A stretch of 64,000 nucleotides of DNA from Pedobacter puniceum (GTDB taxonomy: Bacteria > Bacteroidota > Bacteroidia > Sphingobacteriales > Sphingobacteriaceae), in NCBI RefSeq assembly GCF_009674685.1, contig NZ_WKJI01000001.1:682001-746000 (forward strand), written 5' to 3'. Positions within the stretch are counted from its first letter, which is position 1, and each line of letters opens with the position of its first letter. This document shows positions 1 to 8,660 of the stretch, piece after piece. The notes beneath the pieces were generated by a model that saw only the letters and a list, made by a program, of their open reading frames with translations, searched no databases and was not told the origin of the DNA. The position numbers were made by a program, and so were the translations under genes.

Positions 1-1
1 G

Positions 2-616
2 GCAGGTTCAGTTCCGTATACTTCAAATTTAGGCGGTAATGGAATGGATTGGATAGAAATGAGATTTGCAGAAGTGATGTTAAACTATGCAGAGTGTTTA
101 AATGAAACAGGTAATCTTGCTTTGGCTAAAGATTTAGTAAGACAAATCAGAATCAGAGCAGGAATAGAGCAGGGGGCTGCTGGTAATGATTACGGTTTAG
201 GTGCTGCAACAAGTGTAGATGCTATGCGAGACCTTATTTTTAATGAACGTTTTATAGAGTTTGCTTTTGAAAACAAACGTAATGCAGATTTAAGAAGAAT
301 GAGAAGAATGCACTTGTTAACGGGTACCATGTCTGCAATGACTATTGAAACACAAACTTCTGGTACAAGAGCTACACTAGAAGCTGTTGTAAATCCTACT
401 ACAGGGCAAATGTTTAGAGATAATTTAAATATAGAAGATAAAGCAACTTATCTAACTTATTTTAAACCTTATTCTATAGTTCAGCCGATTTCACGTCCTT
501 ACAGTGTTCCAGAATTCCACTATTTCTACACTTTCCATAATGATTTTGTGTATAGTGGTGTAAATATTCAACCAACAATAGGTTGGGCCGGGGGTACATT
601 TGATCCACTAGATTAA
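2..616 (+). CDS. SusD/RagB family outer-membrane glycan-binding lipoprotein, C-terminal part
   Basis: The reading frame is already open at base 2, so the start lies outside the window and only the last ~204 residues are seen. The segment with WIEMRFAEVMLNYAEC, followed by a helical stretch with the RDLIFNERFIEFAFENKR motif and a YSVPEFHYFY-type end, is characteristic of the C-terminal half of SusD-like proteins. In this family the protein sits on the cell surface over a SusC TonB-dependent transporter and captures oligosaccharides. The SusC partner would be upstream of the window. A surface lipoprotein gene starts 34 bp after the stop, as is usual in a SusCD operon. The pectinases downstream suggest a pectic ligand, which is inference from context. 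Confidence 0.9.
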   Translation, partial: AGSVPYTSNLGGNGMDWIEMRFAEVMLNYAECLNETGNLALAKDLVRQIRIRAGIEQGAAGNDYGLGAATSVDAMRDLIFNERFIEFAFENKRNADLRRMRRMHLLTGTMSAMTIETQTSGTRATLEAVVNPTTGQMFRDNLNIEDKATYLTYFKPYSIVQPISRPYSVPEFHYFYTFHNDFVYSGVNIQPTIGWAGGTFDPLD

Positions 617-650
617 TCAATTGTATTCTTTAAATTTTAATAATAATAAG

Positions 651-1916
651 ATGAAAAATAATAAAGCCTTAAAAATATTTTGCAGTATGCTAGCATTGCT
701 TACTGTATTAACATCTTGTAAGAAAGAGGTGCCTAATATATTTAACATGCTAACAGATGTTGAATTAGAATATAAGAGCACTTTAAATCAAGGTGAAGTT
801 TATGTAGAGTTCACTGCTGCTTTACCTACTTCAGGGGCAAACAGCACTAAGAACATGTCTAAAATAGAATTAACAGAAGTTGGAAGTACAACGCCAGCAA
901 GAACTATTCAGTTAACAAGTGCTCAAACAAAAAGTTACAATTCTGGAGTATTAATTCTTACAAGTGCAAATCCTCAAACGGTAACCTATAATATAAAAGT
1001 AATTGACGATACCAATGCAGATATTACATCGTTAGTCACCATAACTTATCCTTCTGGTAACCAAGTAGTCAATAATCCAATCTTAGTTACAGAAGTGGAT
1101 ACCAAAACTGTTAATCCGGGAGATAATGTTTATTTAGATTATACATTAACATCTAAAAAGGATATGAGAAATGTTGTTTTTGAAACCTTTGCAGGAAATG
1201 CTCAGCCAACAAGAACAAATATTGTATTGCTGCCAGATGCTAACAAGAATAATTATAGAGGCGTTGTTAGAATTAATATGACTCGTAACGGATTAAGCAG
1301 ATATAGAATTTATGCAACAGATGTTTTAAATGCTTTTATAGGCGATGATTATAAAAATATAAACATAAATGTTAGTAATGATCATACCATCATCACCAAC
1401 AGATTTCTATATGCGCCAAGCTTAGATGCAACAAATCAGAATCCAGATGTTACTTCGGCCAGTTTTTATTCTATTACTACAGGAGAAACTTTCAATTACA
1501 CAAATGGCAAAAACAATTCGGCTAAGATAGATTTTGGTATTTATATTTTGCCACCCGTAGCACCAAGTGTAGTGCCTAGCCTTAACTTGTATACACTAAA
1601 TAATCCTACAAACCCTATGGCGGGTAAGTATGATTTTACAGATTGGACAAAGAGAACTACTGTGTTTACGCCAGGAATAACAGCTAATGCCAAAACAGTA
1701 TTTGATAATACCTTAACATCTGGCTTAAGTATACAAACGGAAGCTTTAAAGCTTTCATCAGCTTTAAATAGAACTTCTGTAACCAATATAGCTGCCGGAA
1801 GTATTCTTTATTTCCGTACACAAGAAGGTAAATATGGGGTGCTTTATGTAAATGGTTTTACTAGAGATTATTTAAATAGATGGTTTGCTAATATTGATGT
1901 TAAAATTCAGAAATAG
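651..1916 (+). CDS. Surface lipoprotein, probable SusE/SGBP-like glycan-binding protein
   Basis: An N-terminal signal with a lipobox (LLTVLTSC, Cys at about residue 23) followed by KKE predicts an outer-membrane lipoprotein. I chose the ATG at 651, directly before MKNNKALKIF. An in-frame TTG at 621 would add residues that do not fit a signal peptide. The remaining ~400 residues are Thr/Asn/Val-rich and beta-strand-like, with two apparent Ig-like segments and a C-terminal module. No catalytic motif was recognised. The position right after susD, and the lipoprotein character, match the surface glycan-binding proteins of Bacteroidota utilization loci, but the fold is not identified from sequence. 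A strong terminator follows, closing this transcript. Confidence 0.7.
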   Translation: MKNNKALKIFCSMLALLTVLTSCKKEVPNIFNMLTDVELEYKSTLNQGEVYVEFTAALPTSGANSTKNMSKIELTEVGSTTPARTIQLTSAQTKSYNSGVLILTSANPQTVTYNIKVIDDTNADITSLVTITYPSGNQVVNNPILVTEVDTKTVNPGDNVYLDYTLTSKKDMRNVVFETFAGNAQPTRTNIVLLPDANKNNYRGVVRINMTRNGLSRYRIYATDVLNAFIGDDYKNININVSNDHTIITNRFLYAPSLDATNQNPDVTSASFYSITTGETFNYTNGKNNSAKIDFGIYILPPVAPSVVPSLNLYTLNNPTNPMAGKYDFTDWTKRTTVFTPGITANAKTVFDNTLTSGLSIQTEALKLSSALNRTSVTNIAAGSILYFRTQEGKYGVLYVNGFTRDYLNRWFANIDVKIQK

Positions 1917-1942
1917 AGATTTTTTTTCTTAATAATAAGTGT

Positions 1943-1978
1943 AAAGGCTAATGATTATTCATTAGCCTTTATTATTAT
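1943..1978 (+). terminator. Rho-independent terminator after the SusD/lipoprotein genes
   Basis: A 12-bp perfect stem (AAAGGCTAATGA / TCATTAGCCTTT) with a 4-nt loop is followed by a T/A-rich tract. It lies 26 bp after the lipoprotein stop. Confidence 0.85.
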
Positions 1979-2150
1979 TAAAATTAATTTTTATGTATTT
2001 TATTTTCTTTTTCTTATTTACTTGTTCTAGATTGATGATTAATGATAAAATCCAAAACCTATTTAGTTAAATTATTGATGATAAATGGTTTGTTTGTTTT
2101 TTTATTCAGTTCAAGAAAGGTGCTTTGTAAAAGTTATTCAAGATATTATT

Positions 2151-2217
2151 TTGATAATATCCTACAATAATCGGGGAAAATCTCATAATATATGATGGAT
2201 GTTTGAGGTTAAATTTG
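2151..2217 (+). promoter_or_regulatory. Putative pectin-regulon operator and promoter, copy 1
   Basis: Box 1 (TTGATAATATCCTACA, 2151-2166) is followed seven bases later by box 2 (GGGAAAAT, 2174-2181), and a Bacteroidota-type -7 element TAAATTTG at 2210-2217 begins 59 bp after the start of box 1. The same arrangement at the same spacing recurs at 6618, 10102, 10498 and 34983. The ATG it would serve is at 2261, giving a leader of about 35-40 nt. The motif is seen directly; activator binding is inferred. The rest of the 1917-2260 gap holds only the preceding terminator. Confidence 0.6.
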
Positions 2218-2260
2218 ATTTGATTATAAACTAAATTATTAAAGAATTAAAGAAGTAAAT

Positions 2261-3409
2261 ATGAAAAAACTATTACTTTCTACGTCCATTTTTCTAATAG
2301 GATTTTTTACAGTTAAAGAATCTAAAGCTCAAGATTTTGATTTAGACTTTTACCAATATTTTAATGCTAATATGGCTGCTTATGGTAAGACAACAGCTAA
2401 GGATGCAGCAACGGCTTGGCGAGGAAGTGCTACCGATGGAAGAATTGGTCCAATTGTTACTATGAATAATATTTCATCTAGAGTAATACAAAATAATAGG
2501 ATAAACAATATTTCAGTCGGTGATGACAATACCACCACAAATAATTATGTGAGATTTCAACTAGGTAACGATGATTGTAAGATTGTTTTAGAATCTACAG
2601 TTGATATTAAAACAATTGCGGTACAATACAGAAGTTCTTCCACAACACCAGCTGGTATCAAAATTGCTTATGGCGATACTGAGGCAAATGTAAATACTTT
2701 TGGAGGTACGATTGTTAATCTTGCTAATTACGATAGTTCAAGCCCTTCTCCTGGACAAACAGTGTTTTTAAATATACCTGAAACAGGGATTAGATTTGTG
2801 GTAATAAGCAGGAATGCTGGTACCTCACCTAAGCTTTATAGAATAGCAGCTTCATCAACTACATTTACAACTTTACCTTTAAACTTATTATCATTCACAG
2901 CAAAATCTGATGCTTTTGGTAAAGCAGTAAATCTTAATTGGAAAACTACTAATGAGGTTAATACAAAAGAATTTTCTATAGAAAGAAGAACCGATAATTC
3001 AGATTTTGTTTCAATTGGTACCATAACTAGCAAAAATACTGATGGTATTCATAACTACAATTTTACGGATAATAATGCTGTAGCAGGAAACTCGTATTAT
3101 CGTTTAAAGCAAATTGATAATGATGGGAAATTCCAATACAGCGATATTCAATCAGTTAAAATAGATGGAGGAGTTAGTTTAAGTTTATATCCAAACCCAA
3201 CTACAGACGAATTAAATATCTCTCATGCTTTAGCTTCTAATGCTTCAATAAAGGTGTTGAATATACAAGGTAGTACTGTTTTAGAACAAAAACTGGGTCA
3301 AGGCACTACTTTAAGTAATATCGGTGTATCTCAATTATCTCCAGGTACTTATATATTAATGCTAAATAATAGCGGACAGCAATCGACTATTAAGTTTATT
3401 AAAAAGTAA
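2261..3409 (+). CDS. Secreted protein with T9SS type A C-terminal sorting domain
   Basis: A signal peptide (MKKLLLSTSIFLIGFFTV, ending SKAQ) leads into an unrecognised ~170-residue N-terminal domain, Asn/Thr-rich and probably a beta-sandwich. A fibronectin-like linker module (LPLNLLSFTAKS to about residue 300) follows, then a ~75-residue C-terminal domain with LYPNPTTDELNI, a GTYIL motif and a basic end (IKFIKK). That last domain is the classic type A sorting signal for type IX secretion, so the protein should be surface-attached or released. No catalytic residues were recognised; a carbohydrate-binding or lyase-accessory role is suggested only by its place between SusD and the pectate lyases. 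It has its own promoter-like site upstream and a terminator downstream. Confidence 0.75.
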   Translation: MKKLLLSTSIFLIGFFTVKESKAQDFDLDFYQYFNANMAAYGKTTAKDAATAWRGSATDGRIGPIVTMNNISSRVIQNNRINNISVGDDNTTTNNYVRFQLGNDDCKIVLESTVDIKTIAVQYRSSSTTPAGIKIAYGDTEANVNTFGGTIVNLANYDSSSPSPGQTVFLNIPETGIRFVVISRNAGTSPKLYRIAASSTTFTTLPLNLLSFTAKSDAFGKAVNLNWKTTNEVNTKEFSIERRTDNSDFVSIGTITSKNTDGIHNYNFTDNNAVAGNSYYRLKQIDNDGKFQYSDIQSVKIDGGVSLSLYPNPTTDELNISHALASNASIKVLNIQGSTVLEQKLGQGTTLSNIGVSQLSPGTYILMLNNSGQQSTIKFIKK

Positions 3410-3428
3410 TTTCTTATCCATTTTAAGC

Positions 3429-3463
3429 AAAGAGGCTATCTCCTAAAAGATAGCCTCTTTCTG
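3429..3463 (+). terminator. Rho-independent terminator
   Basis: A perfect 13-bp stem (AAAGAGGCTATCT / AGATAGCCTCTTT) with a 6-nt loop sits 20 bp after the T9SS protein stop and 30 bp before the next ATG. The next gene may therefore rely on read-through or on a promoter hidden in this short gap. Confidence 0.8.
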
Positions 3464-3491
3464 TATTATCTAACCATAACCCTAATACAAT

Positions 3492-6400
3492 ATGAAAATA
3501 CCTTACATCTTTAAGTTTTTTATTTTATGGATGATTGTCTTTTTTGAGGTTAATATCGTTAATGCCCAAACCCCGGTTATAAAAGTAGACTTAAATCATT
3601 TTAGTGGTAGAGATGATCAAAATACAGAAAATGGTTATACTCCATGGCGTATTCCAACAGTAGAGGCAGACAGCTTAACTGTACAAGGTGTTAAAATAAG
3701 ATTTAAGCGTATTGGTACACAAGGTACAAGTCTTACAACCAATTGGTATAAAGCAGGTGCAACCACTTCAGGTGCGCAATTAGTTTCTGATGGTGTTACT
3801 GTGAGTAATGGTAATAGCGGTGGCAAAATAGAAATGAGAATAAGCGGTTTAGCAGCAGGGGCACATAATTTATTAGTATATTTAAATGCTGTGGATGGCT
3901 ATCTAGCAAGTGATGTTGGTCCGGTTGATGTTTATCTCAATAATGTTTTAGTAGCCGATAACGTACAACCAACTGTAAGAGCAACAAACTCCACTGCAAC
4001 ATTTGTTTATTTAAATCTTGAAGCTCAAGAAAATAAAGATATTGTTATAAGATTTGAAGCAGAAATCAATACATCAGCTTTATATAAAAATGTTTTTATC
4101 AATGCATTTGGTATAAATCTAGGCGATATGGGTAGCCAAGCTAAAGATCCTATCCCTTACAATGCAGATGAACATGTTGAATTGGTAGGCGGTGCAACCA
4201 ATTTAAGCTGGACAGCCGCTTCTGGCGCTTTATCTCATGATGTTTATTTTGGTACTAGTGAACAGGCTGTGTTTTCTGCTGACCGGTCTTCGCCTTTATA
4301 TAAAGGTAATTTTTCGGTCAATACTTATAATGCTTCAAATTTATATACTGGCGATACCTATTACTGGCGTATAGACGAAGTGTTTGCAGGCAGAACAGAA
4401 AAAGGTAGAGTTTGGTATTTTAGACCAGGACAATTAGCATTCCCCGGAGCGGAAGGTTTTGGTAGATATGCCAGAGGTGGCCGGGGTGGTAAAGTTGTGT
4501 ATGTTACCAATCTTAACGATAGTGGTCCGGGTAGTTTAAGAGAAGCTATTACCAATGATATTGGACCTAGAACAATTGTATTTAATGTAGGTGGTGTTAT
4601 TCAGTTATTATCAAGATTAACATTAAGTAGCCCATATGTTACCATAGCAGGTCAAACAGCACCTGGTAAAGGTATATGTTTACGTAAATCTCCTTTTGGT
4701 TTTGGTGCTAATGATGCTATTATCAGAAATATGAGGTTAAGATTAGGATCAGGCCCAACGGCAGATGGGATGGGCTTAACCGGAGATCATAGTATCATGG
4801 ATCATTGTTCTATCAGTTGGACGATAGATGAAGCATTTAGCTCTAGAAATGCTAAGAACATCACATTGCAAAGAACACTTATTTCCGAAGCTCTTAATAT
4901 AGCTGGTCATCAAAACTATCCAATAGGTACAGAGCATGGTTATGCAGCAACTATTGGTGGGAATAAAGGGAGTTTTCATCATAACTTATTAGCGCATTGT
5001 TACGGACGTAACTGGAGTTTAGGAGGGGGGCTTGATAATAATGGATACTTAGCTGGTAAATTAGATATCAGAAATAACGTTGTTTATAATTGGGGAAGTA
5101 GAGCTACTGATGGTGGCGCAAATCAAGTAAATTTTGTGAATAATTATTATAAACCAGGTGCAGGTACAACTCTTTTTTACGCTTTAACAGCACAGTATGA
5201 AAATATTGGCTTGGGTACTCAACAATATTATTTCAATGGAAATGTAATGCCAGGTAGGTTTGATGAAGCTACACAAGTAAATGGAAGAAGAGCTGTTTAT
5301 ACAAATGGCGCAACAAAAACTTATGAGCCATTTTTAGATCAACCATTTTTTACAGCACCTGTAACTACCCAAACTGCTTTTCATGCCTATAAAATGGTTT
5401 TGTCTGATGTTGGAGCTAATCAGCCTGTTTTTGATTTACATGATACAAGAATGGTAACAGAAACCTTAAATGGTACTTACTCTGTAACAGGAAGCATATC
5501 AGGTAAAAAAGGATTTCCAGATTCTGAAATGGATTCTGGAGGTTATGAGTTATATCCAGAAGTTTACAGAGCCTCTAATTGGGATACGGATAAAGATGGT
5601 ATGCCAGATTGGTGGGAAAATATAAAAGGCTTAAATGTAAACTCTTCGGTTGGCGATTTTTCTGATGCAAATGCAGATAATGATAGAGATGGATTTACTA
5701 ATCTAGAAGATTACTTACAATGGATGGCAGAGCCTCATTATAGTGCCATCACTGGGCAGGCAACAGCTATTGATATTAAGGAGTTATCAAAAGGTTTTAC
5801 CAATACACCTGTCTATACCATCTCAAATATTCTAAATGGTAGTGCAAGCCTTAGCAACGGTATTGTAACTTTTACAGCTTCAAATAATGGTTTAGCTGCT
5901 TTTAATTTTACGGTAACAGATGCAAACGGACATAACATGACAAGAAAAGTTAATCTTGTTAGTGGCGCAACTTTAACTTTACCAGTTACAATTGTTTCTT
6001 TTGAAGCTTCTAGAAAAAATACAAAAGAAGTTATTTTAAAATGGAAAACAGCCCAAGAAGTTAACAATAGTCATTTTGAAGTTTTAAAATCAAACGATGG
6101 TGAGAATTTTAAAAACCTAGGTATAAAGATTAACTCAAAAGCACCACAAGGACAAAGTAATCAACCTTTATCTTATGATTTTATAGATCAAAATGATGAT
6201 ATAGCTGATACTTATTATCAGCTTATTCAAAAAGATAAGAATGGCGAAACAGCATATTCTTCTATAAAATTTGTAAAAGGTAATGAAACTGCTTTTAAGG
6301 TTTGGCCAATACCCTCAACAGGAGAGGTTTCTTTGATGGCTGGTGAGTTAAAAGAAGATGCCCAATTGTTTATTTATGATATGTCTGGTAGAGTAATCCA

Positions 6401-6527
6401 GAATGCTGTGGTAGTTTCTAACAATACGCAAAAGTTATTTATCAAAACACCGGGTATTTATATTTTAAAAGTGAAGAGTTTGTTAAACCAAAAAGAGTTA
6501 TTTACTCAGAAATTAATCATTAACTAA
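3492..6527 (+). CDS. Multidomain PL1-like pectate lyase with T9SS sorting domain
   Basis: The signal peptide ends near NIVNAQ. Residues ~27-210 form a beta-rich domain of uncertain family, ~220-315 an FnIII-like module (ending YYWRIDEV...GRVWYFR). From ~318 the protein shows the Bacteroidota PL1 signature: FPGAEGFG, GGRGGKV, VTNLNDSGPGSLREAI, then VTIAGQTAPGKGI and an asparagine-rich parallel beta-helix up to ~690. Calcium-type Asp motifs (DTDKDGMPDWWEN and DANADNDRDGF) follow, then a second Fn-like module and a C-terminal sorting domain. The family cleaves polygalacturonate by beta-elimination. Export by T9SS to the surface is expected. At 1011 residues it is about twice the length of a bare PL1 because of the accessory domains. 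Exact PL1 subfamily not determined. Confidence 0.85.
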   Translation: MKIPYIFKFFILWMIVFFEVNIVNAQTPVIKVDLNHFSGRDDQNTENGYTPWRIPTVEADSLTVQGVKIRFKRIGTQGTSLTTNWYKAGATTSGAQLVSDGVTVSNGNSGGKIEMRISGLAAGAHNLLVYLNAVDGYLASDVGPVDVYLNNVLVADNVQPTVRATNSTATFVYLNLEAQENKDIVIRFEAEINTSALYKNVFINAFGINLGDMGSQAKDPIPYNADEHVELVGGATNLSWTAASGALSHDVYFGTSEQAVFSADRSSPLYKGNFSVNTYNASNLYTGDTYYWRIDEVFAGRTEKGRVWYFRPGQLAFPGAEGFGRYARGGRGGKVVYVTNLNDSGPGSLREAITNDIGPRTIVFNVGGVIQLLSRLTLSSPYVTIAGQTAPGKGICLRKSPFGFGANDAIIRNMRLRLGSGPTADGMGLTGDHSIMDHCSISWTIDEAFSSRNAKNITLQRTLISEALNIAGHQNYPIGTEHGYAATIGGNKGSFHHNLLAHCYGRNWSLGGGLDNNGYLAGKLDIRNNVVYNWGSRATDGGANQVNFVNNYYKPGAGTTLFYALTAQYENIGLGTQQYYFNGNVMPGRFDEATQVNGRRAVYTNGATKTYEPFLDQPFFTAPVTTQTAFHAYKMVLSDVGANQPVFDLHDTRMVTETLNGTYSVTGSISGKKGFPDSEMDSGGYELYPEVYRASNWDTDKDGMPDWWENIKGLNVNSSVGDFSDANADNDRDGFTNLEDYLQWMAEPHYSAITGQATAIDIKELSKGFTNTPVYTISNILNGSASLSNGIVTFTASNNGLAAFNFTVTDANGHNMTRKVNLVSGATLTLPVTIVSFEASRKNTKEVILKWKTAQEVNNSHFEVLKSNDGENFKNLGIKINSKAPQGQSNQPLSYDFIDQNDDIADTYYQLIQKDKNGETAYSSIKFVKGNETAFKVWPIPSTGEVSLMAGELKEDAQLFIYDMSGRVIQNAVVVSNNTQKLFIKTPGIYILKVKSLLNQKELFTQKLIIN

Positions 6528-6547
6528 ACCTTCTATATATTTTAATA

Positions 6548-6582
6548 GAAAAGAACTTTATCTTAGATAAGGTTCTTTTTTG
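6548..6582 (+). terminator. Rho-independent terminator
   Basis: A stem of about 15 bp with one mismatch (AAAAGAACtTTATC / GATAAgGTTCTTTT) is followed by a T-run, 20 bp after the first pectate lyase. Confidence 0.75.
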
Positions 6583-6617
6583 TTTTAAGGATTAGAAATT
6601 GTTTTTGAATGATGTTT

Positions 6618-6684
6618 GCGATAAAATCATATAATAATTTGTAAACATGGTATAAATAGGGCCATACATTAATATTTAAATTTG
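6618..6684 (+). promoter_or_regulatory. Putative pectin-regulon operator and promoter, copy 2
   Basis: Box 1 is GCGATAAAATCATATA (6618-6633, 11 of 16 matching copy 1). Box 2 is GTAAACAT (6641-6648). The -7 element TAAATTTG is at 6677-6684, again exactly 59 bp from the start of box 1. The gene served starts at 6735. This is the weakest of the five copies, accepted because spacing and the invariant positions agree. Confidence 0.5.
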
Positions 6685-6734
6685 AAATATTATACTTTAT
6701 CAACATCGTATAAGCTCTAAATTAAATTAATCAA

Positions 6735-8390
6735 ATGAAGAAACTGATGAAGTCTGCACTGCTGGGGGCAGTGGCTATGGTGAGTACTTATCAAGCGCAA
6801 GCGCAGTACCCAAGCATACCAGACGATGTACAAAAAGCAACTGCCGAATTAATGAATCAAGCTTTAAAACAGTCTGATTTAGCTTGGCAAAAAGCACTAC
6901 CTATTATAGAGCAAGAAGCAAAACAAGGAAAGCCTTATGTTCCTTGGGCCGGTAGGCCAACAGATTTACCGCAGGCAGATATTTTAGCTTTTCCTGGTGC
7001 AGAGGGTGGCGGTGCATATTCTTTTGGTGGTCGTGGCGGTAAAGTTTATGTAGTTACCAATTTAAACGATAGCGGACCCGGCTCTTTACGTTGGGCATGC
7101 GAGCAGGGTGGTGCTAGAATAGTAGTTTTTAATGTTGCGGGTATCATCAGATTAAAAACTCCTTTAATCATCAGAGCACCTTATATAACCATAGCGGGTC
7201 AAACAGCTCCCGGAGATGGGGTTTGTGTAGCAGGAGAATCAGTTTGGTTAAATACCCACGATGTAGTAATTAGATATATGCGCTTTAGAAGAGGCGAAAC
7301 CTATGTTGGTAGAAGAGATGACGCTATTGGTGGTAATCCGGTAGGAAATATCATGATAGACCACGTATCAGCAAGTTGGGGATTAGATGAAAACATGTCT
7401 ATGTATCGTCATATGTATAATGATAGTACCGGTAAACCCGAAGTTAAATTAGGTACGGTAAACATCACCATCCAAAACTCTATTTTTTCTGAGGCTTTAG
7501 ATACCTGGAACCACGCTTTTGGTAGTACTTTAGGAGGAGAAAATTGTGCTTTTGTTAGAAACCTTTGGGCAGATAATGCTGCAAGAAATCCATCAATTGG
7601 TTGGAATGGTATTTTTAATTTTGCTAACAATGTGATGTTTAACTGGGTGCATCGTTCTATAGATGGTGGCGATTATACAGCACAATACAATATCATCAAT
7701 AATTATTTTAAACCAGGGCCATTAACACCAAAAACAGAGGCTATTTCTTATCGTATTTTAAAGCCAGAATCTGGTCGTAGTAAATTGCCTTATGTAGTTT
7801 TCGGAAGAGCACATGTTGAAGGTAATATTGTTGAGGGAAATACAAAAGTTAGCCAAGATAATTGGGCTGGTGGCGTACAATTAGAAAATAAAAAAGGCGA
7901 GTCTATGACTTATGATGAGGCAAAACCATACTTTGCTGCTATGCGAGTTGCTAAGCCTTTGCCTATGCCAAAGATGACTATTATTCCGGCACAACAAGCT
8001 TATAGCTATGTGTTAGATAATGCAGGTGCTACTTTACCAAAGAGAGATCCGGTAGACACTAGAATTGTAAAACAGGTAAGAACAGGAGAAATAGAATTTA
8101 TAAAAGATGTAAAACTTCCTGAAGCTGATTTTAAACATCGCAGATTACCAAAAGATTCTTACAAAGGAGGCATCATTACAGATATCAGTCAAGTAGGAGG
8201 TTATCCAAAATATGAAGGCAAACCATATAAAGACGCAGATCAAGATGGTATGCCAGATGATTACGAAACAAAAAATGGTTTAAATCCTAAAGACGCTTCT
8301 GATGCTGCTAAAATTACCGCATCAGGTTATTCAAACATAGAAGTTTATTTAAACAGCGTGGTTGATATTAAGCGTGTAACACCAAACTAG
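6735..8390 (+). CDS. PL1-like pectate lyase, secreted
   Basis: A signal peptide ends at YQAQAQ. A short helical lead (residues 25-80) precedes the PL1 core: FPGAEGGGAYSFGGRGGKV, VTNLNDSGPGSLRWA, VTIAGQTAPGDGV, VIRYMRFRRGE, and a beta-helix ladder with NYFKPG. The C-terminal part has a calcium-type DADQDGMPDDYE motif followed by NIEVYLNSV, standard for this group. There is no T9SS domain, so this 551-residue enzyme probably works in the periplasm, whereas its 1011-residue relative upstream works outside. It would shorten oligogalacturonates after import. The assignment to the PL1 superfamily is firm; substrate preference (homogalacturonan versus the RG-II backbone) cannot be read. Confidence 0.88.
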   Translation: MKKLMKSALLGAVAMVSTYQAQAQYPSIPDDVQKATAELMNQALKQSDLAWQKALPIIEQEAKQGKPYVPWAGRPTDLPQADILAFPGAEGGGAYSFGGRGGKVYVVTNLNDSGPGSLRWACEQGGARIVVFNVAGIIRLKTPLIIRAPYITIAGQTAPGDGVCVAGESVWLNTHDVVIRYMRFRRGETYVGRRDDAIGGNPVGNIMIDHVSASWGLDENMSMYRHMYNDSTGKPEVKLGTVNITIQNSIFSEALDTWNHAFGSTLGGENCAFVRNLWADNAARNPSIGWNGIFNFANNVMFNWVHRSIDGGDYTAQYNIINNYFKPGPLTPKTEAISYRILKPESGRSKLPYVVFGRAHVEGNIVEGNTKVSQDNWAGGVQLENKKGESMTYDEAKPYFAAMRVAKPLPMPKMTIIPAQQAYSYVLDNAGATLPKRDPVDTRIVKQVRTGEIEFIKDVKLPEADFKHRRLPKDSYKGGIITDISQVGGYPKYEGKPYKDADQDGMPDDYETKNGLNPKDASDAAKITASGYSNIEVYLNSVVDIKRVTPN

Positions 8391-8412
8391 TTCAATTTTT
8401 CTTTCTATTCAT

Positions 8413-8449
8413 AATCTCCGTTTGTATTATACATTCGGAGATTTTTTTT
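8413..8449 (+). terminator. Rho-independent terminator
   Basis: Stem AATCTCCG / CGGAGATT with a 15-nt loop, followed by a run of T, 23 bp downstream of the periplasmic pectate lyase. Confidence 0.75.
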
Positions 8450-8660
8450 GCCTATAATTTTCCTCGGATCCTTTTCTTTAGAATATTCGTATAATAGAAA
8501 ATGAAATTTATTTGTTAATCATCAACTATTTCTTTTAATGAATTTGAAATATTAGAAATAATATTTTTAATTTAAGTTTTGAATAAATTAAAAGTCTTAA
8601 GAAGCCAATCTTTCTATTATAATTAATTCATACTTAACAAGCTTATAAGTCTTATGCTAT